Below, piece by piece: positions 9,551-19,479 of a stretch of 37,373 nt of DNA. This stretch comes from Marilutibacter maris (GTDB lineage Bacteria > Pseudomonadota > Gammaproteobacteria > Xanthomonadales > Xanthomonadaceae), in NCBI RefSeq assembly GCF_006546735.2, contig NZ_VICD02000132.1:1-37373 (forward strand), in the 5' to 3' direction. The notes below the pieces were generated by a model that worked only from the letters and a program-made list of their open reading frames with translations, was not told where the DNA came from and searched no databases. The first letter of the stretch is position 1; each line of letters starts with the position of its first letter. The translations under genes and the position numbers were made by a program.

Positions 9551-10051
9551 ATGAAAGCCTTGATCACCATGACCCTTGCCACTCTGACTGGACTGGCCAT
9601 CCGTGATGTACCCGAGCCGCCGGCGCCGGTTTCGCCGCTGCGCGGCACTTGGAACCTGCTGGCGGCGGACAAGATCCTTGCCGATGGCAGCCGCGTGCGT
9701 GATTACGGCAATGCACCGAAGGGGCGCTTGATCGTCGATGCGCACGGGCGCTATTCGCTGCAGATCTTCAAGTCCGAGCGCCCGCGCTTCGCTTCCGCCG
9801 GCAAGGCCGGCGGCAGCGGCGACGAATTCGCCGCAGCGGTGCTGGGTTCCAGCACCCACTACGGCACGATTGAATCGGACGCACAGCAGGGCGTCCTGCG
9901 GTTCCGCATCGAAGGGGCTTCATTCCCCAACTGGGAAGGTAGCGTGCAACAGCGCAGCTACACCCTGGAGGGGAACACGCTGAGCTACCGGGTGCCTCCG
10001 CGGCCGGACGGCAGCATCCCAGTCTCGGTATGGCTGCGGCTGGAGGAATGA
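9551..10051 (+). CDS. Lipocalin-like domain protein
   Basis: The 166-residue protein carries a short hydrophobic N-terminus (MKALITMTLATLTGLAI) that looks like a signal or anchor without a lipobox. The rest reads like the lipocalin-like domain found in bacterial secreted proteins: LRGTWNLLAADKILADGS, then GRLIVDAHGRYSLQIF, and late strands ending in a Leu-Glu-Glu tail. The ATG at 9551 is chosen over a TTG four codons upstream because GGAG (9541-9544) is correctly spaced for it. It is divergent from the LysR gene and is the likely target. Ligand and role are unknown. Confidence 0.8.
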   Translation: MKALITMTLATLTGLAIRDVPEPPAPVSPLRGTWNLLAADKILADGSRVRDYGNAPKGRLIVDAHGRYSLQIFKSERPRFASAGKAGGSGDEFAAAVLGSSTHYGTIESDAQQGVLRFRIEGASFPNWEGSVQQRSYTLEGNTLSYRVPPRPDGSIPVSVWLRLEE

Positions 10052-10079
10052 GGCATGCCCACTTCGTGACTGATTCGCA

Positions 10080-12080
<2,001 letters not shown>

Positions 12081-12164
12081 GGCGTGGCGCTTCCCCGGGG
12101 CGTTGGAACCGCTGAGCTTAGCGCGGGCGCCGCGGGGGCAGGTGAGCCATCGAATGGGTTGCGC

Positions 12165-12170
12165 TAGAGT
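12165..12170 (+). promoter_or_regulatory. Putative -10 box of the M19 peptidase gene
   Basis: TAGAGT lies in the context TTGCGCTAGAGT, 29 nt ahead of the ATG at 12199, with a GGGGAGA ribosome-binding site between. No clear -35 is seen. This is a motif-level suggestion only. Confidence 0.35.
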
Positions 12171-12198
12171 CCGGACAGCATCCATCGGGGAGAATGGC

Positions 12199-13350
12199 AT
12201 GTCGGACCGACGCGAGTTCCTTGGACAGCTCACCGCCTTGACCGCGGCAGCCGCGGCCGGCGTGGCGCTGCCGTCCCTGGCCATGGCGGCCGGCCCGCGG
12301 ACGCCGGCCTGGCCACCCTACCGGGATACGGTCGCGATCGATGGCGCCTCGGGATTGATGCTGGTCTACCTGGAGGAGGGCGACCCGGCGATCGCGGGCG
12401 AACTGCGGGCCGCGCGCGATTGCGGACTGGCCGCGACCCTGCTTACCGTCGCCCCGGCCGGCCGCTTCTGGCTCGACGACGCCGCGTTCGAACGGGCCAG
12501 GGCCAACATCGACAAGTGGAATGGCTTGATCGAGCGCCATCCAGGCCACCTGGCCGCGATCCGCAGCCATGACGACCTGCAGCGGGCGCATGCGTCCGGT
12601 CGGGTCGGAATGATCTTCGGCTTCCAGGGCACCGAGCCGTTGGGCGAGGACATCGAGCGCATCCCGATGTTCCGCGAACTGGGCGTGCGGGTGATCCAGC
12701 TGACCCACAACCGCCGCAACCTGGTCGGCGACGGCTGCATGGAGCCGGGCAACGCCGGGCTCAGCAACTATGGCCACCAGGTGGTCGAGCGGCTCAATGC
12801 CGAGCGCATCGTGGTCGACCTCGCGCACGGCTCGCAGCGCACGATCCGCGAGGGCATCGCGGCCTCGAAGGCGCCGGTGCTGATCAGCCACACCGGCTGC
12901 CGCGCGCTGGCCGACCTGCCGCGCAACACCGCCGATGCCGAGCTGCGGGCGATGGCCGAGCGCGGCGGCGTGGCCGGGATCATCTTCTGGCCCTACCTGC
13001 GCACCGACACCCAGCCGATGGCGATCGACGTGGTTCGCCATATCGAGCACGCGATCGATGTCTGTGGCGAGGACCACGTCGGCATCGGCACCGACACGCC
13101 CATCGCGCCGGTGGAGCGCACGCCGGAGTTCGAGCGCAACAACCGCGAGTTCATGCGCGGGATGAAGGAGGACGGCATCTTCGCCAAGGACCGTCCCGAC
13201 GACCTGTACACCTTCATTCCGGATCTCAACAGCGCCGACCGCTTCGACACCCTCGCCGCGCTGCTGTCCCGACGCGGCCATTCCGATGCGCGCATCGGCA
13301 AGATCCTCGGCGGCAACTTCGCCCGGGTGATGCGCGAGGTGTGGGGCTGA
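12199..13350 (+). CDS. Tat-exported membrane dipeptidase-like protein (peptidase M19) with altered metal site
   Basis: The 383-residue protein resembles renal-type dipeptidases, binuclear zinc TIM-barrel enzymes that cleave dipeptides. The N-terminus is a twin-arginine signal (SDRREFLGQL then an Ala-rich core to about residue 33), implying folded, cofactor-loaded export. Retained family residues are E146 (GTEPL), H210 (LAHGS) and H231 (ISHTG), the two His residues being 21 apart as in renal dipeptidase. The usual N-terminal His-x-Asp of DGHNDL is replaced by DGASGL (D48-L53), so H becomes A50 and D becomes G52. The start has GGGGAGA before it. It may be inactive, use one metal, or have another substrate. 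Confidence 0.85.
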   Translation: MSDRREFLGQLTALTAAAAAGVALPSLAMAAGPRTPAWPPYRDTVAIDGASGLMLVYLEEGDPAIAGELRAARDCGLAATLLTVAPAGRFWLDDAAFERARANIDKWNGLIERHPGHLAAIRSHDDLQRAHASGRVGMIFGFQGTEPLGEDIERIPMFRELGVRVIQLTHNRRNLVGDGCMEPGNAGLSNYGHQVVERLNAERIVVDLAHGSQRTIREGIAASKAPVLISHTGCRALADLPRNTADAELRAMAERGGVAGIIFWPYLRTDTQPMAIDVVRHIEHAIDVCGEDHVGIGTDTPIAPVERTPEFERNNREFMRGMKEDGIFAKDRPDDLYTFIPDLNSADRFDTLAALLSRRGHSDARIGKILGGNFARVMREVWG

Positions 13351-13486
13351 GCTTGCGGCAAGCGGGCGCGGGACCGCCGGTTGACGGTGTCCGCGGAGCC
13401 ACCCGATGGCGGGACCGGCGCCGGGCTGTTTGAGCCCGTCGGCAGCAGCGGGGCCGGGCAGGCGGGCACGGGTAGGGCGCCTGCTT

Positions 13487-13514
13487 GGAACGATATGAAA
13501 TATTATATCGTTCC
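13487..13514. promoter_or_regulatory. 28-bp operator-like palindrome upstream of the DUF1624 gene
   Basis: Perfect 10-bp arms GGAACGATAT and ATATCGTTCC flank an 8-bp spacer (gaaatatt). The element is AT-rich in otherwise very GC-rich DNA and lies 44 bp ahead of the ATG at 13559. Its symmetry suits a homodimeric repressor. No regulator gene lies next to it, so the cognate protein cannot be named. Confidence 0.6.
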
Positions 13515-13558
13515 ATTCGCTTCCCTCCCGGTCCTTTTTGCGCGCCTTCCCGTTGCCG

Positions 13559-14699
13559 ATGCCTGCCGCTCCGACCCATCGCCTGCCCGCCATCGACCTG
13601 CTGCGCGGGACGGTGATGCTGATCATGCTGCTCGACCACGTGCGCGAGACCTTCTACCTGCATCACCAGGTCGCCGATCCGATGGACCTGGACCGGGTCG
13701 ATCCGGCACTGTTCGCCAGCCGCCTGCTGGCGCATCTGTGCGCGCCGGTGTTCGTGTTCCTGACCGGGTTGTCGGCGTCCCTCTACCGCGACAGACAGGG
13801 CAGCGACGCGGCCGTGGCCGGGTTCCTGCTCAAGCGCGGCCTGTTCCTGGTCGTGCTGGAACTGACCCTGGTCAACTTCGCCTGGACCTTGGCGTTTCCG
13901 CCGGACGCGATCTACCTGCAGGTGATCTGGGCGATCGGGCTGAGCATGCTGGCGCTGGCCGTCCTGCTGTGGTTGCCGCGGCCGTGGCTGGTCGTGCTGG
14001 GGCTGGCGCTGATCGCCGGGCACAACCTGTTCGACGGTGTGCGGCTGAGCGCGGACTCGCCCTGGCATCCGCTGTGGGCGGTGCTGCACCAGCGCGACTG
14101 GATCGAGCTGGGCGGGCTCCGGCTGCGCAGTTCGTACCCGCTGCTGCCGTGGATCGGGGTGATCGCGCTGGGCTATGCCGCCGGCAGCTGGTACCGCGCC
14201 GAGGTCGCCGCCGCAGAGCGCAGGCACTGGCTGGCGCTGACCGCGATCGGCGCGCTGGCGGGCTTCCTCCTGCTGCGCGCGCTGAACGTCTATGGCGATG
14301 CGCCCTGGGTCGCCGGCAGCGATCCGGTGACGACCGCGATGAGCGTATTCAACCTGACCAAATACCCGCCGTCGCTGCTGTTCGTGCTGCTGACCCTCGG
14401 GGTCGGTCTGCTGTTGCTGAGGGCGTTCGAATCGGCGCCGTCATGGCTGGGTTTCCTGGCCGCATTCGGCGCCGCGCCGATGTTCTTCTACCTGCTGCAC
14501 CTCTACCTGCTGAAACTGTTGTACCTGGCGTGCCTGCACGGGTTCGGGCCGAACCGGGGGCGAGCTGTTCGGGTTCTCCGGCGTCGGCAGCCTGTGGCTG
14601 GTCAGCGTCGCGCTGGCGTTCGCGCTGTACTGGCCGACGCGCGGATTCGCCCGGTTGAAGGTGCGGCGTCGCGATCTGGGCTGGCTGAAGTACTTCTGA
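13559..14699 (+). pseudogene. DUF1624 / heparan-alpha-glucosaminide N-acetyltransferase-like membrane protein, frameshifted
   Basis: The first frame encodes an intact multi-helix membrane protein opening with HRLPAIDLLRGTVMLIMLLD, then HVRETFYLHH and APVFVFLTGLSASLYRD. These are typical of DUF1624 relatives of lysosomal heparan-alpha-glucosaminide N-acetyltransferase. Near 14555-14560 the reading frame is broken at a run of five Gs. Continuing in the +1 frame restores the expected end (GELFGFSGVGSLWLVSVALA, then a helix and GWLKYF) with a stop at 14699. Read without correction, the ORF runs on to 14995, antisense through dnaG, which is implausible. Removing one G would give a normal protein of about 380 residues. 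It may be a sequencing error, a phase-variable tract or a young pseudogene. The ATG at 13559 is preferred over a TTG at 13538. Confidence 0.8.
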
Positions 14700-14718
14700 C
14701 CCGCGTCGCAGCGCGAGG

Positions 14719-16455
14719 CTATTTGCGCCAGTTGGCCAGGGTCTGGCTCAGCTCGGTCTTCTCCTGTGGCGACAGCGCCGCGGACCCGCCCTCGCGCAGG
14801 CGCTGCTGGAGTTCCTCGACGCGTTGCAGCAGGGTCTGGTGTTCGAGCCGGGCGATCGCCTCGTGGAACTCGGCGCGCCACGCGGCTTCCTCGCCGGGCA
14901 GCGACTGTGCCGCCAGCTTCTGCAGCGAGGCCTGCTCGTCGCGGTCGGCGAAGTGTTCGATCAGGCTGCCGGTGCCGATGTCCGGACGCTCGTAGACCAG
15001 TTGCAGCATCTCGCACAGCAGGTCGACGCCGGGTTGGCGCAGCGGTGCGAAACGGTAGGGAGGCAGCAGCTCCAGCCCCAGTGTGGGCGACTGCAGCAGC
15101 AGGGCGATCGCGCTGCGCACCAGGCTGCGTCTGGCCGGTGCCGGGCCCGCGCCGGCGCGCGCGCGTTGCGCGGGGACGTGGGTGTCCGGGGTACTGGCGC
15201 GGGCGCCGACCCCGGTCAACTCGGTCAGCCGCTGCCGCATCAGGTCGGCGAAGGCGCCGTCCGGAATCTGCGCCAGCAGCGGCTTGGCGCGCTCGGCCAG
15301 CCGGCCCTTGCCTTCGAGCGTGGCGAGATTGACGTCGGCGGACAGCGAGTCGAACAGGAATTGCGACAGCGGGGTGGCCTGCTTCAGGCGCGCGTTGAAG
15401 CCGTCGCGGCCCTCCTGACGCACCAGCGAGTCGGGGTCCTCGCCGTCGGGCAGGAACAGGAAGAACGCCTGGCGGCCGTCCTTCATCCGCGGCAGCACCG
15501 ACTCGACTGCCTTCCAGGCGGCGGCGCGGCCGGCGCGGTCGCCGTCGAAACAGAAATGCACGTCCGGCGCGTTGCGGAACAGCAGCTCGACGTGGTCGGG
15601 GGTGGTCGCGGTGCCGAGGGTGGCGACCGCGGTGTCGACGCCGTGCTGGAACAGCGCGACCACGTCCATGTAGCCCTCGACGACGACGATGTGCGGGATC
15701 TTGTTGTGCGCCTGACGCACCTGCCACAGCCCGTACAACTCGCGGCCCTTGTGGAACAGCGGCGTCTCCGGCGAGTTGAGGTACTTGGGCGAGTCGTCGG
15801 CGTCGACCACGCGCCCGCCGAACGCGATCGTGCGGCCGCGCCGGTCGAGGATCGGGAACATCACCCGGTTGCGGAACTTGTCGTAGACGCGGCCGCTGTC
15901 GTTGCGCGACATCATGCCGCCGCGCTCGAGCAGGCGCAGCCGGCGCTCGTCGCCGCCGAGCGCGTCGCGCAGCGCGTTGAAGCCGGGCGGCGCGAAGCCG
16001 ATGCCGAAGCGTTCGCGGATGGCGGCGTCGACGCCGCGGTCGTCGAGATAGGCCTGCGCCTTGGCGTTGCCGTCGAGCTGCTTGCGGTAGAAGCGGGCGC
16101 AGGCCTCCAGTGCCGCGTACAGGTCCTGGCTCTCGGGATTGGCGTTGCGCTGCTGGGTCTCGCGCGGGACCTCCATGCCGGCGTGCCGCGCAAGTTCCTC
16201 GACCGCGTCGAGGAACTCGAGGCGGTCGTAGTTCATCAGGAAGCTGATCGCGGTGCCGTGCGCGCCGCAGCCGAAGCAGTGATAGAACTGCTTGGTCGGC
16301 GAGACGGTGAAGCTCGGCGAACGTTCGTCGTGGAACGGGCAGCGCGCCGAGTACTCCTTGCCCTGGCGCTTGAGCGGCACGCGCGCGTTGATCAGCTCGA
16401 CGATATCGGTGCGCGCGAGCAGGTCATCGATGAAGGCGTCGGGGATGCGGGCCAT
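14719..16455 (-). CDS. dnaG: DNA primase
   Basis: DnaG makes RNA primers for replication. The 578-residue protein has an N-terminal zinc ribbon (C39, H42, C60, C63; CPFHDERSPSF and FYHCFGCGAHG). A catalytic core with the TOPRIM domain follows (VVVEGYMDVVALFQHGV, then HFCFDGDRAG supplying the acidic metal ligands). A C-terminal helicase-binding domain completes it. The C-terminal 150 residues contain a Pro/Ala/Arg-rich linker. It is the last gene of a minus-strand group rpsU-yqeY-GNAT-dnaG. Its stop is 19 bp from that of the convergent DUF1624 gene, so rpoD, the frequent next gene in gammaproteobacteria, is not here. Confidence 0.97.
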   Translation of the reverse strand: MARIPDAFIDDLLARTDIVELINARVPLKRQGKEYSARCPFHDERSPSFTVSPTKQFYHCFGCGAHGTAISFLMNYDRLEFLDAVEELARHAGMEVPRETQQRNANPESQDLYAALEACARFYRKQLDGNAKAQAYLDDRGVDAAIRERFGIGFAPPGFNALRDALGGDERRLRLLERGGMMSRNDSGRVYDKFRNRVMFPILDRRGRTIAFGGRVVDADDSPKYLNSPETPLFHKGRELYGLWQVRQAHNKIPHIVVVEGYMDVVALFQHGVDTAVATLGTATTPDHVELLFRNAPDVHFCFDGDRAGRAAAWKAVESVLPRMKDGRQAFFLFLPDGEDPDSLVRQEGRDGFNARLKQATPLSQFLFDSLSADVNLATLEGKGRLAERAKPLLAQIPDGAFADLMRQRLTELTGVGARASTPDTHVPAQRARAGAGPAPARRSLVRSAIALLLQSPTLGLELLPPYRFAPLRQPGVDLLCEMLQLVYERPDIGTGSLIEHFADRDEQASLQKLAAQSLPGEEAAWRAEFHEAIARLEHQTLLQRVEELQQRLREGGSAALSPQEKTELSQTLANWRK

Positions 16456-16491
16456 GATCGGCTAGGATGCCACGCGCGGCGGCGGCTCCGG

Positions 16492-17031
16492 TCAGTCGGA
16501 TTCGGGGTGGTCGGCGGCGTCGGCGAAACTGGCCGCCAGGCGCCGCAGGGCCTCGCCGTCGATGCGCTGCACGGTCCATCCGTCCATGCCGACCGCGCCG
16601 ATCCGGCGATAGAACCCGATCGCCGGGGCGTTCCAGTCCAGCACGCTCCACTCGAAGCGGGCGCAGTCGCGCTGCACCGCCAGCCGGGCCAGGTAGGCGA
16701 TCAGGGCATGGCCGACCCCGCGGCCGCGGAACTGCGGGCGCACGAACAGGTCCTCCAGGTACAAGCCGCGCCGGCCCTGCCAGGTCGAGAAGTTGTGGAA
16801 GAACAGCGCGAACCCGGCCGGCTGGCCGTCGGCCTCGGCGATCATCACCTCGGCCGCCGGCTGCGCGCCGAACAGCTGCGCCTCCAGCAAGGCCTCGGTG
16901 GCGAGGACCGCGTCGGGTTCGCGTTCGTACTCGGCCAGCTCGCGGATCAACGCCAGGATCAGCGCCACGTCGGCGCGGACCGCGGGGCGCAGCACCACGC
17001 CCGGGTGCGCGGTGGTCACGGTCTGCGTCAC
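16492..17031 (-). CDS. GNAT family N-acetyltransferase
   Basis: The 179-residue protein fits the GNAT fold: LRPAVRADVALILALIRELA at the start, the acetyl-CoA-binding RPQFRGRGVGHALIAYLA (about 100-118), and DWNAPAIGFYRRIGA. It resembles the diamine acetyltransferase (SSAT/RimI-like) branch with LYLEDLFVRP. The substrate is unknown. No ATG is available in the right place. GTG at 17031, 6 bp after the stop of the YqeY-like gene, is the best start, with GTG at 17019 as an alternative. It is inserted between the yqeY-like gene and dnaG. Confidence 0.85.
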   Translation of the reverse strand: MTQTVTTAHPGVVLRPAVRADVALILALIRELAEYEREPDAVLATEALLEAQLFGAQPAAEVMIAEADGQPAGFALFFHNFSTWQGRRGLYLEDLFVRPQFRGRGVGHALIAYLARLAVQRDCARFEWSVLDWNAPAIGFYRRIGAVGMDGWTVQRIDGEALRRLAASFADAADHPESD

Positions 17032-17036
17032 CGCGC

Positions 17037-17483
17037 TCAGCCCGCCAGGCGTTGCTTGACCAGCTTCGAGACCAGGCCCATGTCGGCCTGGCCGGCCAGC
17101 TGGGGCTTGAGCACGCCCATCAGCTTGCCCATGTCGGCGGGGGCGCTGGCACCGGTCTGGGCGATCGCCGCGTCGACCGCGGCCAGGATCTCGGCCTCGC
17201 CCAGCTTGGCCGGCAGGTAGCGCTCGATCACCACGATCTCGTCGCGCTCGACCTGGGCCAGGTCCTCGCGGCCGGCACCCTCGTACTGGCTGACCGAGTC
17301 CTTGCGCTGCTTGACCATCTTGTCGAGCACGGCGAGCACGGCGGCGTCGTCGAGTTCGACGCGCTCGTCGACTTCCTTCTGCTTGATCGCGGCGTTGACC
17401 AGGCGGATCACGCCCAGGCTGTGCTTGTCGCCGGCCTTCATCGCGGCCTTCATGTCGTCGGTGAGTCGTTGCTTGAGGCTCAT
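17037..17483 (-). CDS. GatB/YqeY domain-containing protein
   Basis: The 148-residue, mostly helical protein matches the YqeY family, which is related to the tRNA-binding tail domain of GatB amidotransferases. Typical segments are MSLKQRLTDDMKAAMKAGDK, LGVIRLVNAAIKQKEVDER and the end GLVSKLVKQRLAG. Its biochemical role is not established; tRNA or aminoacyl-tRNA handling is inferred from the domain. It follows rpsU after a terminator-like hairpin and precedes the GNAT gene by 6 bp, in the order common for rpsU-yqeY-dnaG loci. Confidence 0.93.
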   Translation of the reverse strand: MSLKQRLTDDMKAAMKAGDKHSLGVIRLVNAAIKQKEVDERVELDDAAVLAVLDKMVKQRKDSVSQYEGAGREDLAQVERDEIVVIERYLPAKLGEAEILAAVDAAIAQTGASAPADMGKLMGVLKPQLAGQADMGLVSKLVKQRLAG

Positions 17484-17537
17484 GGCATCGGGTCCGTAAG
17501 GAGGGAAGGGAGAGGCGCCCAGGCTGGGCGCGACAAC

Positions 17538-17571
17538 ACAAAAAGCCGGCAGCGCTGGGCGCGGCCGGCTT
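17538..17571 (-). terminator. Intrinsic terminator/attenuator after rpsU
   Basis: Read on the minus strand, AAGCCGGC and GCCGGCTT form a perfect 8-bp stem (plus coordinates 17543-17550 and 17564-17571) with a 13-nt loop and a following T run (TTTTTGTG). It lies about 115 bp after the rpsU stop and before the yqeY-like gene, so it probably limits read-through and lets rpsU be expressed above the downstream genes. Confidence 0.75.
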
Positions 17572-17685
17572 CTTGCGGACTTCGGCGGCTCAAGCGGCGC
17601 CCAGGACCGGAGTCCCGGGCGGCTGGCGACCGCGCGCCGAGGATCGAGCAGCCCGAACGGGCAGGCCCGACCCGGCGTGCCTGGA

Positions 17686-17901
17686 TCAGTACAGGCGCTG
17701 GCGCTTGGTCACATCGCGCGAGGCGCGACGGGCCTGACGCTTCACCGCCGCGGCGGCCTTGCGCTTGCGTTCCTGGGTCGGCTTCTCGTAGTACTCGCGC
17801 TTGCGGGTCTCGGCGAGGACGCCGGCCTTCTCGCAGGTGCGCTTGAAGCGGCGCAGGGCAAACTCGAAAGGCTCGTTTTCGCGGACTTTGACGCTGGGCA
17901 T
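17686..17901 (-). CDS. rpsU: 30S ribosomal protein S21
   Basis: S21 binds the 30S platform and helps initiation. The 71-residue, very basic protein is the normal length and has the conserved opening [20 protein letters not shown]. The Tyr-Tyr-Glu-Lys region and a Lys/Arg-rich C-terminal tail ([16 protein letters not shown]) follow. It is first in the minus-strand primase group, divergent from tsaD, as commonly seen in Gammaproteobacteria. A promoter is proposed 50 bp upstream and a terminator-like hairpin follows the gene. Confidence 0.98.
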   Translation of the reverse strand: MPSVKVRENEPFEFALRRFKRTCEKAGVLAETRKREYYEKPTQERKRKAAAAVKRQARRASRDVTKRQRLY

Positions 17902-17950
17902 GTGGTATCTCGGTACGGGAACAGGCCCGGTCCTTCCGGGCGAGCCGCGT

Positions 17951-17980
17951 ATGATAGCCGTATCGGGTCCTGCGTCGCAA
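17951..17980 (-). promoter_or_regulatory. Putative sigma-70 promoter of rpsU
   Basis: On the minus strand TTGCGA (plus 17975-17980) and TATCAT (plus 17951-17956) are separated by 18 bp. They would start transcription near 17944, leaving a leader of about 43 nt ahead of rpsU. Confidence 0.55.
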
Positions 17981-18023
17981 GTCGTCCCGACGACGGACAA
18001 TGGGCCGTTGCCCTTTGCTCGTT

Positions 18024-18089
18024 GTAGGAGCGACGTGAGCCGCGACCGCGCTTCCCGCGAAAACCCATCGCGGCTCACGCCGCTCCTAC
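18024..18089. repeat. REP-like palindrome, copy 1 (upstream of tsaD)
   Basis: A 22-bp left arm (GTAGGAGCGACGTGAGCC...) at 18024-18045 pairs with a right arm at 18068-18089 (TCGCGGCTCACGCCGCTCC...), with one mismatch and a 22-bp loop. The same arm sequence recurs at 25048-25115, so this is a dispersed repeat family and not a local terminator. A low-complexity CCCCCAG/CCCAG tract (18091-18120) fills the space up to the tsaD start. Confidence 0.85.
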
Positions 18090-18125
18090 GGCCCCCAGCC
18101 CCCAGTCCCAGCCCCAGCCCAGTTA

Positions 18126-19157
18126 ATGAAAGTCCTTGGCATCGAAACCAGTTGCGACGAAACCGGTGTGGCGGTCTACGACACCGACGCCGGCCTGCGC
18201 GCGCATGCCCTGTACAGCCAGATCGCCCTGCACGCCGAGTACGGCGGCGTGGTGCCCGAGCTGGCCAGCCGCGACCACGTCCGCAAGCTGCTGCCGCTGA
18301 TCCGCCAGACCCTGGCCGAGGCCGGGTTGGGCATCGAGGATCTCGACGGCGTCGCCTACACCGCCGGTCCGGGCCTGGTCGGCGCCCTGCTGGTCGGCGC
18401 CGGCGTGGCCCGCGCGCTGGCCTGGGCGCTGGAGGTACCGGCGATCGGCGTCCATCACATGGAGGGGCACCTTCTGGCGCCCCTGCTGGAGGACGACCCG
18501 GCCGGGCGGCCGCAGCCGCCGTTCGTCGCCCTGCTGGTGTCCGGCGGGCATACCCAGCTGATCCATGTCGAGGCGATCGGCCGCTACCGGCTGTTGGGCG
18601 AGACCCTCGACGACGCCGCCGGCGAGGCCTTCGACAAGACCGCCAAGCTGATGGGCCTGCCGTATCCGGGCGGTCCGCAACTGGCGATGCTGGCCGAACG
18701 GGGCCGCCCGCAGGCGTTCCGCTTCTCGCGGCCGATGACCGACCGGCCCGGCCTGGATTTCAGCTTCAGCGGGCTGAAGACCCAGGTGCTGCTGGCCTGG
18801 CGCGACAGCGACCAGGCCGACCGCACCCGCGCCGATGTGGCCCGCGGCTTCGAGGATGCGGTGGTCGATACCCTGGCGATCAAGTGCGGGCGCGCGCTGG
18901 ACGCGGCCGGTTGCGACACCCTGGTGGTGGCCGGTGGCGTCGGCGCCAACAAGCGGCTGCGCGCGAGGCTGCAGGCGATGGCCGAGCAGCGCGGCGGCCG
19001 GGTCGCGTTTCCGCGGCCAGCGTTCTGCACCGACAACGGCGCGATGATCGCGTTTGCCGGGGCGCTGCGGCTGCAGGCCGGCCAGCACGACGACGCCTCG
19101 GTGCGGGTGACCCCGCGCTGGGACATGGCGTCTTTGCAGCCAGTAGCGAGTGGATGA
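18126..19157 (+). CDS. tsaD: tRNA N6-adenosine threonylcarbamoyltransferase TsaD
   Basis: TsaD transfers the threonylcarbamoyl group to A37 of ANN-decoding tRNAs, with TsaB and TsaE as partners. The 343-residue ASKHA-fold protein has the metal-binding [11 protein letters not shown] (about residue 110), [34 protein letters not shown] and the C-terminal [13 protein letters not shown] and [12 protein letters not shown]. No Shine-Dalgarno sequence is seen; the bases before the ATG are a C-rich repeat tract. The final residues (PVASG) and the stop are encoded by the left end of the tandem repeat that follows, so the extreme C-terminus appears to have been replaced by repeat sequence. Confidence 0.97.
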   Translation: MKVLGIETSCDETGVAVYDTDAGLRAHALYSQIALHAEYGGVVPELASRDHVRKLLPLIRQTLAEAGLGIEDLDGVAYTAGPGLVGALLVGAGVARALAWALEVPAIGVHHMEGHLLAPLLEDDPAGRPQPPFVALLVSGGHTQLIHVEAIGRYRLLGETLDDAAGEAFDKTAKLMGLPYPGGPQLAMLAERGRPQAFRFSRPMTDRPGLDFSFSGLKTQVLLAWRDSDQADRTRADVARGFEDAVVDTLAIKCGRALDAAGCDTLVVAGGVGANKRLRARLQAMAEQRGGRVAFPRPAFCTDNGAMIAFAGALRLQAGQHDDASVRVTPRWDMASLQPVASG

Positions 19158-19471
19158 GTAGCGAGTGAAGAGGAGTGAGGAGTGAGAAAAGGCATTGGGT
19201 CACGGGCAACTGCTGGATCGAAGCCGCTGCCGCCATGACAATCCCTCCGTCGGCCCCGAGCTCTTCTCTCACTCCTCACTTCTTCCCTCTCACTTCTGCC
19301 CCAAGTAGCGAGTGAAGAGAAGTGAGGAGTGAGAAAAGGCAAAGGATCATGGACATCTGCTGGATCGATGCCGGTGCGGGGACGACAATCCCCCCCGACG
19401 GCCCCTGAGCTCTTCTCTCACTTCTCACTCCTCCCCTCTCATTTCTAGCTTCTTCCCTCTCACTTCTGGCC
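19142..19471. repeat. Tandem 147-bp hairpin repeat between tsaD and folB
   Basis: Two imperfect units begin at 19158 and 19305 with GTAGCGAGTGAAGAG. Each has a purine-rich left part (repeats of GAGTGAG, then AAAAGGCA), a variable centre sharing CTGCTGGATCGA and GACAATCC, and a pyrimidine-rich right part (CTCTTCTCTCACT...). Left and right parts are complementary over about 20 bp, so each unit can fold into a long hairpin. A further partial left end (AGTAGCGAGTG) at 19142-19152 lies inside the tsaD C-terminus. No ORF with credible protein content is present. Confidence 0.85.
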
Positions 19472-19479
19472 CTACCCCC

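Noticed and set aside
14700..14995. Uncorrected run-on C-terminus of the DUF1624 gene
   Set aside because: Past the G5 run it is an Arg/Ser-rich translation antisense to dnaG, while the +1 frame gives the expected membrane-protein ending.
19158..19471. Possible CRISPR array
   Set aside because: There are only two long (147 bp) hairpin units with no short conserved repeats or unique spacers and no cas genes.
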